25,091 nt of DNA, taken from Methanoregula sp. UBA471. GTDB taxonomy: Archaea > Halobacteriota > Methanomicrobia > Methanomicrobiales > Methanospirillaceae. Position 1 is the stretch's first letter. Each line of letters starts with the position of its first letter. Below, in pieces: positions 1-8,500 of this stretch. The notes under the pieces were generated by a model that worked only from the letters and a program-made list of their open reading frames with translations, was not told the origin of the DNA and did not search any database. Both the position numbers and the translations under genes were made by a program. Where the stretch lies: assembly GCA_002495065.1 (NCBI GenBank), contig DADT01000001.1, positions 1 to 25,091 of the forward strand, in the 5' to 3' direction.

Positions 1-12
1 TCTCACAAACAC

Positions 13-20
13 TTTATATG
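13..20 (+). promoter_or_regulatory. TATA box of the PAN gene
   Basis: TTTATATG lies about 36 bp before the ATG at 53. With the usual archaeal spacing of about 26 bp, transcription would begin near 43, giving a leader of about 10 nt. No Shine-Dalgarno motif is seen before the ATG, which fits a very short leader. Position and spacing are seen; transcription start is inferred. Confidence 0.55.
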
Positions 21-52
21 CAGTTTCCCTATATAGCTATTTGAGAAACAAA

Positions 53-1363
53 ATGAGTGATATCCTCCACCAGGCACCCGACCCTCAGACTCCTGAAGAA
101 CTCTACCGGTTGTACCGTACCCTCTCGGAACAGCTTCGCGAGCAGCTGAGGCAGATCGAGACAGACAAGCATGATCTCGAGGTGCAGATGCTGGAGCGTG
201 TGGGAAATCTCGAATCCCGGAACCTTGAACTCCGCGAACAACTGCGCCAGGTGGAAGCGGACAAGAGATATATCGAGACCCAGAAGATCCGGTACGAGCG
301 GGAAGTGCGAAAGCTCAAGAGCGAGAGCGAACAACTCCGCAGTCCTCCGTTGATCATCGGCACGATAACCGATGTGGTCGATGCATCCCGCGTCATCGTA
401 CGGAGCAGCGCCGGCCCCCGGTTCCTGGTGCGGAGTTCCCCGTCGATAAATGCAGAAGATCTCAAGGCTGGTGTGCGGTGCACCCTCAACCAGCAGTCGC
501 TTGCCATTGTCGAGCTCCTCCCGATGGGGTTCGACGCACAGATCTACGGGATGGAGCTGGTGGATTCCCCGCAGGAAACCTACGAGGACATCGGGGGTCT
601 TGATGCCCAGATCAACGAGATAAAAGAGGCAGTTGAGCTTCCGCTGAAACGCCCTGAACTGTTCCTGAGGATCGGGATTGACCCGCCAAAAGGTGTCCTG
701 CTCCACGGACCGCCGGGCACGGGTAAGACGCTGCTGGCAAAAGCCGTCGCTCACGAGACAAATGCCCATTTCATGCGGGTGGTAGGTTCCGAGCTGGTCC
801 AGAAATATATCGGGGAAGGTGCACGCCTCGTCCGCGAGTTGTTCGATCTTGCAAAAAAGAAAGCCCCGACCATCGTCTTCATCGATGAGATAGATGCCGT
901 TGGTGCTTCACGCACAGAAGCAAACACCTCCGGGGATCGCGAGGTGCAGCGTACCCTCATGCAGCTCCTTGCCGGTATGGATGGATTTGATAACCGGGGC
1001 GATGTGAAGATCATCGGCGCCACAAACAGGATAGATATCCTTGACAGGGCGTTGCTCCGCCCCGGGCGGTTTGACCGGATCATCGAGATCCCCCTGCCGG
1101 ATGAGGGCGGGCGACTGTCTATCCTGAAAGTACATTGCCGTGCCCTCACCATTGATGAAAACGTTGACCTGATCGAAGTTGCAAAACAGACGGAAGGCAA
1201 GAACGGTGCAGACCTGCGTGCAATCTGCATGGAGGCGGGTATGTTTGCGATCCGCAAGGACCGTCCGGCCATCATCCAGGAAGATTTCCTTGCCGCAATC
1301 TCCAAGATACGCCATGACTTCCACCCCAGCTCCGGTGATGTGGAAGGCGCGATGTTTGCGTAA
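53..1363 (+). CDS. pan: Proteasome-activating nucleotidase (PAN), AAA+ ATPase
   Basis: ATP-driven unfoldase that recognises, unfolds and threads proteins into the archaeal 20S proteasome in the cytoplasm. The 436 residues (usual PAN length about 400-440) show an N-terminal coiled coil (about 15-95), an OB-type domain (about 100-165) and an AAA+ domain. Walker A GPPGTGKT is at 219-226, Walker B IVFIDEIDA at 274-282, followed by a sensor-1 region (IIGATNR) and the arginine-finger motif LLRPGRFDR. The C-terminus is M-F-A, a Phe variant of the HbYX motif that docks into the proteasome alpha ring. I chose ATG at 53; an in-frame TTG at 41 would add four residues but would lie at or before the predicted transcript start. 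The gene appears monocistronic: it has its own TATA box and a T-tract follows. No proteasome subunit gene is in the window. Identification is secure. Confidence 0.96.
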   Translation: MSDILHQAPDPQTPEELYRLYRTLSEQLREQLRQIETDKHDLEVQMLERVGNLESRNLELREQLRQVEADKRYIETQKIRYEREVRKLKSESEQLRSPPLIIGTITDVVDASRVIVRSSAGPRFLVRSSPSINAEDLKAGVRCTLNQQSLAIVELLPMGFDAQIYGMELVDSPQETYEDIGGLDAQINEIKEAVELPLKRPELFLRIGIDPPKGVLLHGPPGTGKTLLAKAVAHETNAHFMRVVGSELVQKYIGEGARLVRELFDLAKKKAPTIVFIDEIDAVGASRTEANTSGDREVQRTLMQLLAGMDGFDNRGDVKIIGATNRIDILDRALLRPGRFDRIIEIPLPDEGGRLSILKVHCRALTIDENVDLIEVAKQTEGKNGADLRAICMEAGMFAIRKDRPAIIQEDFLAAISKIRHDFHPSSGDVEGAMFA

Positions 1364-1375
1364 GTGAGATAGTAC

Positions 1376-1381
1376 TTTTTT
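1376..1381 (+). terminator. Oligo-T terminator after PAN
   Basis: Six T residues begin 13 bp after the PAN stop codon, typical of archaeal oligo-T termination. No strong hairpin precedes it. Confidence 0.4.
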
Positions 1382-1474
1382 CTGCAGCATTTTCTGGTAT
1401 TCTCTTCCGAGGAGTATTCCAGTTAGGGTTCAGGGCATCAAATGCTAAAAAGATCCCCAAAAGTGCCCTCAACA

Positions 1475-1610
1475 TGATTTTCCCTGTTAATTATTGTATA
1501 TTTTTGGAGGATAACCGCCTCAGGGCCTCTCCGAGGCACGGCGGGGCAGGGAGGTTTTTGAGATTTTTTTCAGTTACTGATCCGCTGCGGGGGCAGCGGG
1601 GTTCATCATT
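1475..1610. repeat. Structured GC-rich dispersed repeat, copy 1 (right module)
   Basis: This is one of five related copies in the window (others near 1673, 19264, 20153 and 25012). It opens with TGATTTTCCCTG and a TATATTTTTGGAGGA block. A GC-rich hairpin follows: CCGCC at 1515-1519 pairs with GGCGG at 1540-1544, and inside it GCCTC at 1525-1529 pairs with GAGGC at 1533-1537 over a TCC loop. A T-rich spacer leads to a second hairpin, CCGCTGC/GCAGCGG, near 1582-1599. All frames across it are poor as protein. With copy 2 it fills most of the gene-free stretch 1364-1959. It could be a transcribed structured RNA or a mobile palindromic repeat; function unknown. Confidence 0.75.
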
Positions 1611-1672
1611 ACACGAAGTGTCCCGGTCTTCAGGTGCAGTTGTTACATGAAAAAACGCTCAGGAATTTCAAT

Positions 1673-1822
1673 TGATTTTCCCTGGTATCATAGAGTATAT
1701 TTTTGGAGGAAACCCGCCTCAGGGCCTCTCCGAGGCACGGCGGGTCAGGGAGGTTTTTTGAGATTTTTTTAGGTTGCTGATCCGCTGCGGGGGCGCCCCG
1801 CGGGGGCAGCGGCGTTCATCAT
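1673..1822. repeat. Structured GC-rich dispersed repeat, copy 2 (right module)
   Basis: A direct second copy starting 198 bp after copy 1, sharing the TGATTTTCCCTGG opening, the TATATTTTTGGAGGA block, the first hairpin and GAGATTTTTTT. Here the outer stem is CCCGCC/GGCGGG, one pair longer than copy 1. The second hairpin carries an inserted self-complementary GGGGCGCCCC between its CCGCTGC and GCAGCGG arms, so the structure is extended rather than broken. The two copies are separated by about 60 bp of unrelated sequence. The remaining 1823-1959 is AT-rich; I see no gene there. Confidence 0.75.
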
Positions 1823-1959
1823 AAAATTTCGAGGTATTTTTCCCTTCTTACAATATCGAATACCTTGATTTCCATAAGTTGTGTGTTTTTCCAAAAATCT
1901 GGAAAATGCCAAAATAGGAACACACGGAATCAAAAAAGAACAATAGTTTAGTGAAAACC

Positions 1960-2664
1960 CTACTTTTTCTCCCAGCCAAGCTTGTCGATCAGGTTTCTGG
2001 TCTCATCCTGGGCTTTACTTCCGATGGTACGGGGCTGGACCACGAGGGTTATGGCATCTTTTAGCGGGATATTTTTACCTTTCATCTTGCACAGGACATA
2101 ATCGCCATTGAAACGTCCGAGTGCCTTTTCAAATGCATCGAGGATTCTTTTTCTGCTCTTGAGATCACTTTTTTTGAGTTTCATCAGGTGCTCGAAGATC
2201 GAAACATCGATAAGGGTGCTTGCCATCCAACCAATTTCACAGGTATACCCGAAGATCCATGCGATATGCGAGTTGCTTGTCGTCGAAATGAAATCGTCGA
2301 TATTGTTTCCCACTGCGCAGGAACCGATGAGGACTCCTTCGATATTGGAATAGTTGGCGGCATTCTTTACCGCCCTGAACATTGCAGGGAGTTTCATACC
2401 GGTTTTCGACTTCAGGCCGCCGATCCGTTTCCCCGTACCATGAGCTGCGACATACAGGAAGAGACGATCTTCCTGGGTATTGGTTAAGTCGTCCTCAAGA
2501 GCCCTCCGGAACCCGGTTTTTTCGTAAAAATTCGCATAATAGATGTTAAAATCACCACGGTAACTTTCGAGTCCTTCCAGGAACTGCAACACCGACGGCC
2601 GTTTGGGTTTTTGCTCAGGAGTCCACCAGAGCCCTTCGATAACGAGGAGAGCGGTATTTGACAT
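1960..2664 (-). CDS. Stand-alone caspase-like (clan CD) cysteine peptidase candidate
   Basis: A 234-residue soluble protein with no signal peptide or membrane segment. Two hydrophobic strands each end in a catalytic-type residue: LFLYVAAHGTG places His75 before Gly, and GVLIGSCAVGN places Cys116 after Ser. This strand-His-Gly ... strand-Ser-Cys order and a spacing of about 40 residues match caspases, metacaspases and CHAT peptidases of clan CD. It is short, with no recognisable partner domain attached. An in-frame GTG at 2736 would add 24 residues, but the TATA box at 2740-2747 predicts a transcript starting near 2717, so ATG at 2664 is preferred. It is transcribed divergently from the small gene at 2832. 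No close family is recognised; peptidase activity is inferred from the dyad. It could instead be an inactive homologue. Confidence 0.7.
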   Translation of the reverse strand: MSNTALLVIEGLWWTPEQKPKRPSVLQFLEGLESYRGDFNIYYANFYEKTGFRRALEDDLTNTQEDRLFLYVAAHGTGKRIGGLKSKTGMKLPAMFRAVKNAANYSNIEGVLIGSCAVGNNIDDFISTTSNSHIAWIFGYTCEIGWMASTLIDVSIFEHLMKLKKSDLKSRKRILDAFEKALGRFNGDYVLCKMKGKNIPLKDAITLVVQPRTIGSKAQDETRNLIDKLGWEKK

Positions 2665-2739
2665 GGGATCACGTTTTTCTGCAAACAGGAGAGAACCGGG
2701 ATCAGCATAAACCTTTTTGGTCGGATTCTCCTGCACGAA

Positions 2740-2747
2740 AATATAAA
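2740..2747. promoter_or_regulatory. Shared TATA-like element between divergent genes
   Basis: AATATAAA on the plus strand reads TTTATATT on the minus strand, a good archaeal TATA box for the caspase-like gene (predicted start near 2717). It may also serve the plus-strand gene at 2832 (predicted start near 2770). It is the only clear TATA element in the 167 bp between the two ATGs. Confidence 0.45.
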
Positions 2748-2831
2748 TTCTTTCCTGCGAGACGCTATGTATCCTCCAGCCTTAATCCGGTCTCCATCGG
2801 GAGCGGGTTATGGTTGCAGGGAGCGATTACG

Positions 2832-3170
2832 ATGCCTGACCAGGACCCTGATGATACCTGCGAACCCGGGAGTGATACAACAGTATCAGATGACCGGCTT
2901 GTCCCTTCAGGAATGACCCTCGAAAACATCATCGATTTCTGTGAAGAATTCGGACACCTGAATGAACTGGTCATGCTCCATCTGGAAATGGAGGGGGGCT
3001 TTACCGGTGCGGAATCATATTTTAATACTGTTCATCCCATCCTGGACCTGCTCGAAGTTGAAATACGGATCCGGTACCATACGGGCATGAGCAGACAGGA
3101 GATGAAACTGCTTATCCAGGACTGGATTGATGAAGAGCTCTCACTCCTGAAATCCGGAAGAAAAAGATAA
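2832..3170 (+). CDS. Small acidic protein of unknown function
   Basis: A 112-residue protein whose first 25 residues are Asp/Glu-rich and probably disordered, followed by what looks like an all-alpha domain (about 28-108; segments around MTLENIIDFCEEF, ELVMLHLEMEGG, ILDLLEVEIRIRY and MKLLIQDWIDEELSLL). It has no membrane segment and no catalytic motif. The frame is open further upstream, but ATG at 2832 is chosen because GGGAG stands eight bases before it and it lies about 60 bp past the predicted transcript start. It is divergent from the caspase-like gene and convergent with the TraB-family gene (16 bp between their ends). I do not recognise the family; a regulatory or partner role for the neighbour is only a guess. 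Confidence 0.7.
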   Translation: MPDQDPDDTCEPGSDTTVSDDRLVPSGMTLENIIDFCEEFGHLNELVMLHLEMEGGFTGAESYFNTVHPILDLLEVEIRIRYHTGMSRQEMKLLIQDWIDEELSLLKSGRKR

Positions 3171-3186
3171 AAATAAATCTGTTCTC

Positions 3187-4392
3187 TTATATCCAGCCGG
3201 TGGCAAAAACCCACATGTTGTGGAGACCCGCAGAGATTACGATTCGGGGGTCGATGCCGAGTACGGGGAAGATGAGGATAAAGTAAATAACCGTACCCAG
3301 CATGCTCCCGAGGTTCGCCAGCGCGGCTACCAGCACGACCCGGAAGAGCGGGATTTTTGCCATGTCCGTCAGGTTTTCCGTTTCATATATCTTCCGGAAA
3401 TCTGATACCGGTGGTTTCCTGACCTTTGCTTCGACGTATGCAGCAACCCAGCCGGCCTGGATCATGGGGTTTAAGGACGTGAACCAGGCTACGCAGAAGG
3501 CGGTGAGGGCCGAGTACGGATGCCCTCCGGCAAGGAGGGTGAAGAGTGCAGCCAGTACTCCGTGGATGATTACCCAGAAAATGAATGCATAGAGCAGCAC
3601 ATTCAGACCGACACCGGAAAAGGCAATTGCAGCGAGGAGCAGGAAGAAGACTGCGGTCACACCGAAACCGAACACCTTGCCCCAGGGAAATGATTTTGGT
3701 TCCCTTGTAAGAGGATCGAACGGGGGAAGGGTCTGTGGGTTGTCGAGATAATCCGATATTCCCTGGCGGTGCCCGGCTCCTACAACCGCGAGAATCCGCC
3801 CTTCCGGCCTTTGCGCCTTCAGCAGGATAAGCTGGTGTGCGATGTACGCATCCCTCTCGTCAATGAGGGCCCGGGCACCGTTGGGCGAGAACTTCCGGAA
3901 CTCTTCCATGACCACGTCGATCACATTCTGGTCCTTGAGCGACTCGATGTCGATCTCCTGGCCGTCGTCAACTTCGGCGATTGAAATGAGAAGAGCCCAG
4001 AACATTTTGATCTTTTCGATGAAACCCAGCGAACTCCAGAACCTCAGGAGGGTAAGGCGGATATCACGGTCTACGAGAGCGGTGGGGATGCCCCGTTGCT
4101 CAGCCTCAGCAATCGCAATCTTCATTTCGGCTCCGGGTTCAACCCCGACATCGATACCGATCTTTCGCTGGAGGTAGGCCAGCAGCCACTGGACGAGCAG
4201 CGAATTGAAGTTCCGGACTTCAAGCACATCGCTCACGGAAGGATCCCGGCCCTGTTTTTTCAGTGCGGTAAATCGCGCAGGATCGAGTTCAATTGCAACC
4301 ACATCCGGCCTGAATTCCTCGATAGCTGCCCGCACTTCGTCGACACTCTGTTGCGAGACATGTGCCGTCCCGACAATTTTGATCTCTGCCAT
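3187..4392 (-). CDS. TraB/PrgY-family membrane protein
   Basis: A 401-residue member of the TraB/PrgY family, related in fold to Tiki and GumN/EreA-type proteins, some of which are metalloproteases. The N-terminal cytosolic domain carries the family signatures: GTAH at 8-11, ELDPARF at 35-41, ERDAYIA near 179-185 and VVGAGH at 203-208. The C-terminal part has about four membrane segments (about 238-260, 264-288, 294-315, 350-378). In enterococci PrgY/TraB reduces pheromone activity; archaeal homologues have no settled function, and the conserved His and Glu are consistent with a metal site. ATG at 4392 begins right at the family's first beta strand. Family assignment is secure; substrate and role are unknown. 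Confidence 0.9.
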   Translation of the reverse strand: MAEIKIVGTAHVSQQSVDEVRAAIEEFRPDVVAIELDPARFTALKKQGRDPSVSDVLEVRNFNSLLVQWLLAYLQRKIGIDVGVEPGAEMKIAIAEAEQRGIPTALVDRDIRLTLLRFWSSLGFIEKIKMFWALLISIAEVDDGQEIDIESLKDQNVIDVVMEEFRKFSPNGARALIDERDAYIAHQLILLKAQRPEGRILAVVGAGHRQGISDYLDNPQTLPPFDPLTREPKSFPWGKVFGFGVTAVFFLLLAAIAFSGVGLNVLLYAFIFWVIIHGVLAALFTLLAGGHPYSALTAFCVAWFTSLNPMIQAGWVAAYVEAKVRKPPVSDFRKIYETENLTDMAKIPLFRVVLVAALANLGSMLGTVIYFILIFPVLGIDPRIVISAGLHNMWVFATGWI

Positions 4393-4749
4393 TTAACTCC
4401 GGTATTCCACAACTGTTCGCTTTCTATCCTCATTAAGGATGATGTGGGAGACTGTAGGGTGAGAATCCCGAAATAGTCCTCAACTCAGGATAGCGCACAG
4501 AGATTTTTGGATGGCACGGATCCAGAGAACCCTGTACATCGATTATTTTTAAAAAACTGAGCAATTGATCAGGAACATTCCCTGAGCTACCAGAATTTTT
4601 CAAAATTTTATAATTTATTTGTATTGATTTAATCGGTTAGTTTATATTTTTTCATTTTTTCTGATTGCGATTATAAATCATTTTTATTATTTAATTATAC
4701 ATAATGTTTATTATATAGAGCGGGGATTATTGCACGAGGTATCATAGGT
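4393..4749. other. AT-rich gap with promoter for the calpain-like gene
   Basis: 357 bp between two divergent genes. The half near 4550-4730 is strongly AT-rich with many T and A runs; I see no ORF with protein-like content and no hairpin of note. It should hold the promoters of both flanking genes. Confidence 0.6.
4711..4718 (+). promoter_or_regulatory. TATA box of the calpain-like gene
   Basis: TTATATAG centred about 35 bp before the ATG at 4750 predicts transcription from about 4741 and a leader of roughly 9 nt, consistent with the absence of a clear Shine-Dalgarno motif. Confidence 0.5.
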
Positions 4750-5550
4750 ATGGCATGCATTGAACCCACTTGGCAGGTAAATCCAGGAGCATTTGGAACA
4801 CCAGACTTCAGAGATCCTGAGCAGGGAGGGATTCTCAAAAACTGCTCTTTGATCGCTGCATTCTCGTCCCTGGCCCTGAAACAGAAAATAAGTGCGCAAC
4901 AATTACCCTATAAATTCACATTCTATAACCAGTCGACTTCCGCCGCAACTACCATAGTCACGAACAACGATCTCCCTACGAATGGTTGTGCCACGTCACA
5001 CACACCAAAGATCTGGCCAGCTGTCTACGAAAAAGCGTATTACCTGTGGCTGGAGGGTCTTCCAAACTTAACAGATCACCCCCATTATTGTAAGTTCACT
5101 GGATGGCAAAGCCCTGTAACCGTCTTGAAACAGCTCACAGGAAAAACTGCCACCCAACAAAACTGTCTGAATGCAAATCCAGACACTGTTTTTTCAAATA
5201 TTGACACTTTATGCGCCGATTACAACAGAATTGCAACAAACCGTGTCATCAAGTATCCGGCCGTTGCCTGGACGAATGATTCGGGTAGCCAGTATGCAGA
5301 TACCACCATCGCCGTTCAACACTCCTACTCACTGCTCGGTGTAACAGGTACAAAATCGGGAACCACATGGACTTCAAAATACGTAGTCCTTCGTAATCCC
5401 CATGGATGGGGCAGAGGAGACCCGGTTTTACCGGGATCACTCTATACCGGACCCTGGTATAATATTACCCTCAGCGAAAACGACGGAGTATTTGCACTCA
5501 AAGCCGATCAGTTTGTGATATATTTCACAGGCTATGCATGGGTGGTCTGA
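4750..5550 (+). CDS. Calpain-like (family C2) cysteine peptidase
   Basis: A 266-residue protein that is almost only a calpain-type papain-fold core. The oxyanion/nucleophile region QGGILKNCSLIAAF puts Gln25 and Cys32 where calpains have QG-x-LGDCWFL-A. IWPAVYEKAY (88-97) corresponds to the calpain WPALLEKAYAK segment. AVQHSYSLLGV gives the catalytic His191, and VVLRNPHGWG gives Asn216; the His-Asn distance of 25 is close to the 24 of mammalian calpains. No EF-hand, C2-like or other regulatory domain is present, and no signal peptide is seen, so it is probably cytosolic unless exported by another route. Several extra cysteines (about 80, 114, 139, 155) are unusual for a cytosolic methanogen protein. 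The surface-protein gene follows after 24 bp and may be co-transcribed. Fold and catalytic triad are well supported; substrate is unknown. Confidence 0.85.
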   Translation: MACIEPTWQVNPGAFGTPDFRDPEQGGILKNCSLIAAFSSLALKQKISAQQLPYKFTFYNQSTSAATTIVTNNDLPTNGCATSHTPKIWPAVYEKAYYLWLEGLPNLTDHPHYCKFTGWQSPVTVLKQLTGKTATQQNCLNANPDTVFSNIDTLCADYNRIATNRVIKYPAVAWTNDSGSQYADTTIAVQHSYSLLGVTGTKSGTTWTSKYVVLRNPHGWGRGDPVLPGSLYTGPWYNITLSENDGVFALKADQFVIYFTGYAWVV

Positions 5551-5574
5551 TCATTTCAGGAGCAAAGATGATCT

Positions 5575-8500
5575 ATGCAAACAAGTGGAGGTGGGTGTGA
5601 AAGGGAGCCTTTCCAGATCCATACATCTGTTGTTTTTTTTGCATCTGTTTTTCTGGTATTCTCATGCGTTATTTTTCCGGTTTCTGCACTACTGAACGGC
5701 ACAGAAACGCCGATTTCAACAGATATCTACAAGACTTTAACCTATCCACCGGCAATGTACGATGACCTGATTGCCTGGTCAACACAGGATATCAATGATG
5801 ATCCAGCTTCAGGTTATTCCAGCAGATATATCATGATCACGAACCTGACAAACGGAGATCAATTTCCAATTCCTTCGCCAGTAACTTCATGGAATTCTGC
5901 GCCATCCATCGACAACACTACCCTTGTCTGGATGCAGGATCCGGATGGTGTGAATTTTACAATTATAGCCTACGATTTGGCTGGCTCCAGCCAGCTCGCT
6001 GAAATTCCGGTAACCCCGGGAGATTACTATAGTGATCCGAAGAATAACGTCTTGCCAAAAATATCCGGCACTTCTATTGTCTGGCAGGATTATGCCAACG
6101 GCAACTGGGATATATTCTATTATAACCTGACCTGGGAGACGGGAACACCCCCGGAACAGATTATAACCGGTGGCGAGGACCAGAAAAATCCTGTAATTTT
6201 TGGAGATCACATCGTATATGAGAACTGGAGCGGACTCAGCTCCACAATATATCTTTACAATCGTTCGAACAACTCATCAGTGCGGATTTCACTCTCTGAT
6301 AACGAGGTAAATCCTGCCATTGAAGGCAAAAATATCGTCTGGCAGAACCTCACTTCAACAGGTACTAAAAGGATAATCCTTTACAACATCACAACCGGAG
6401 AGACCCTCCGGATACCCCCGGCAGGCACATCGTCTGACCAGACAAATCCCAAAATCTCCGGGAATTACATCGTCTGGGAGGATACCCGGGAACGCAATCC
6501 CTATACTGATATTTATCTCTATGACCTCACCGATGGTTCTGAACGTCTGCTCACACCAGGATCCCCCGGAAGTAAATCCATGCCGGCAGTCTTTGATAAC
6601 CGTATTGTGTGGCAGGACACCCGTGCGATGTTCAACGGGGGATACAATGAGGATATCTACCTGCTGACCCGGGGTGCGGCTGAAACCTGCCCCGGAGCAG
6701 AATTCACCGCAGATTATCTCGTGAACCCCCCCGGGGGTCTGGTAACCTTCACCGATACCTCATCACCGGGAACCTCTCCCATAACCTATCGTCTCTGGAA
6801 CTTCAGCGACGGATCTGCATGGGAAAATGACCAATCTTCAGTGACCACTCATAGCCACACATTCAGTCAGGATGGAATATTCACGGTAAAACTGACCGTG
6901 GGAAATGCACAATGCAGGAATATTTCATCAGCAGGTCCCGGCCATACCATCTTTATCAACAGCCCACCAGTCGCAGATTTCACCGCAGTACCGCCTGAGG
7001 GATTATCACCACTTACCGTTACCTTCACTGACACGTCCTCAGGCGCCCCCACAAATCTCTCCTGGGATTTCGGCGATGGAAGCCCGTTATCTGCAGGGAG
7101 TCCGGTACTTCACACATTTACCGAAACCGGAAAAGAATATAGTGTGGTATTAACCGCCACAAATGGACATGGGTCCTCAACAGCGACACAAAATATCCGG
7201 ACCCTGATGGGAGCTCATACTATCGCTACGATACCGGTCAATGGCATCTCCATTGATACCCGGTTCTGCGGACAATTTCTTACCTATGACATCGGTTTGC
7301 TGCCGGATTTCTCTTTATCGGATTCATCCCTGGTATCCCATCCGCCCCCACCGTTCGGATGGCAGAATATTACCTTTGTTACTGCGGATGGCACAGGCAT
7401 CAGCACGGATCCGGCAAACAGCACGCATTACGCGAATGTATCACGGTTCTATCTGACGTCAGATGATACCATCGCCACCACCACCGGCTCAATTCCGGGT
7501 ATTGGCAATAACTGGGGTGTCACCTGCCAGATAAATACCACTGAGTATCCGTCAACCGCTTCATTCCAGACCGATATCCGGGAAGGTGCATCGGCAGATG
7601 ATCGAGCCGTATTCGATGATCTAGCCTCAAAAGTCTGGCCTTCAGGGACACTGGTACGGGATATCGCCTATACCGCAACATTCACCAAACAAAATATCAC
7701 CAGCGAAGGAATTTCCTTGATCAATTTTAGTGTCGCGGAAGACTGGGTAAAAGGCCCGGCCGCATCTGTTACCGAAGGCAGGAACTATACCTATATTATT
7801 GCCTACGGGTATGACCCTCAGGGAAACAAGCGGGGTGCGATACTTTCCCGGCGGCATATTTCTACCCGGGATGGCCTGGATTATTACGAAGCTGAAGTGC
7901 CGGAGTCTGCCAGCTATCTTTCCACCTTTGCCCTGGTTAAACTCTCCGGCTCGGGAAACCCGATCCAGCTGCTCACCCTCACCCTGGTGTCCATTATTGG
8001 TCCTGAAAGCGACACCGGCGGTTCAGGTGACATCAGCTATACACCCGGCGATGTGAAGACTACCCAGACCCCTGACATCAGACCGACGCCACCGGAAACC
8101 GGAAAGACTGCAAGACTTTATGCCAATGACCATGGTATCATAACCCAGGCAACCACGCTGCAGGCAGCAGATGGTCTGGGAAGTGTATACATCAGGAAGG
8201 GAGTTGTCGCAAAAAACAGCAGCGGTGCAGTGCCCTCATCGATAACCATCAATTCACTGCCAGCAGATACGCTCCCCGACAATCCCGATGGTTCCGGGTT
8301 CAGCTTATCGGGTATGGCATATGACCTTCAGCCGGATGGATGCACATTCTCCCCGGCAATTTCTCTCAATTTCACGATCCCGCAGGCACGCTGGGGACAG
8401 GAATTTTTGGTTAAAACGTATGACGAAACAACCATGACGTGGCTGGATGTTCCCACGAGCTACGATCCAGACACCGGAATTGTTACTGCGGAACTGTCCC

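Noticed and set aside
1475..1822. CRISPR array
   Set aside because: Only two long structured copies with a 60-bp gap; no short regular repeats or uniform spacers are seen anywhere in the window.
53..5550. A single protease operon
   Set aside because: Genes lie on both strands with separate TATA boxes and long gaps, so only neighbourhood, not co-transcription, can be claimed.
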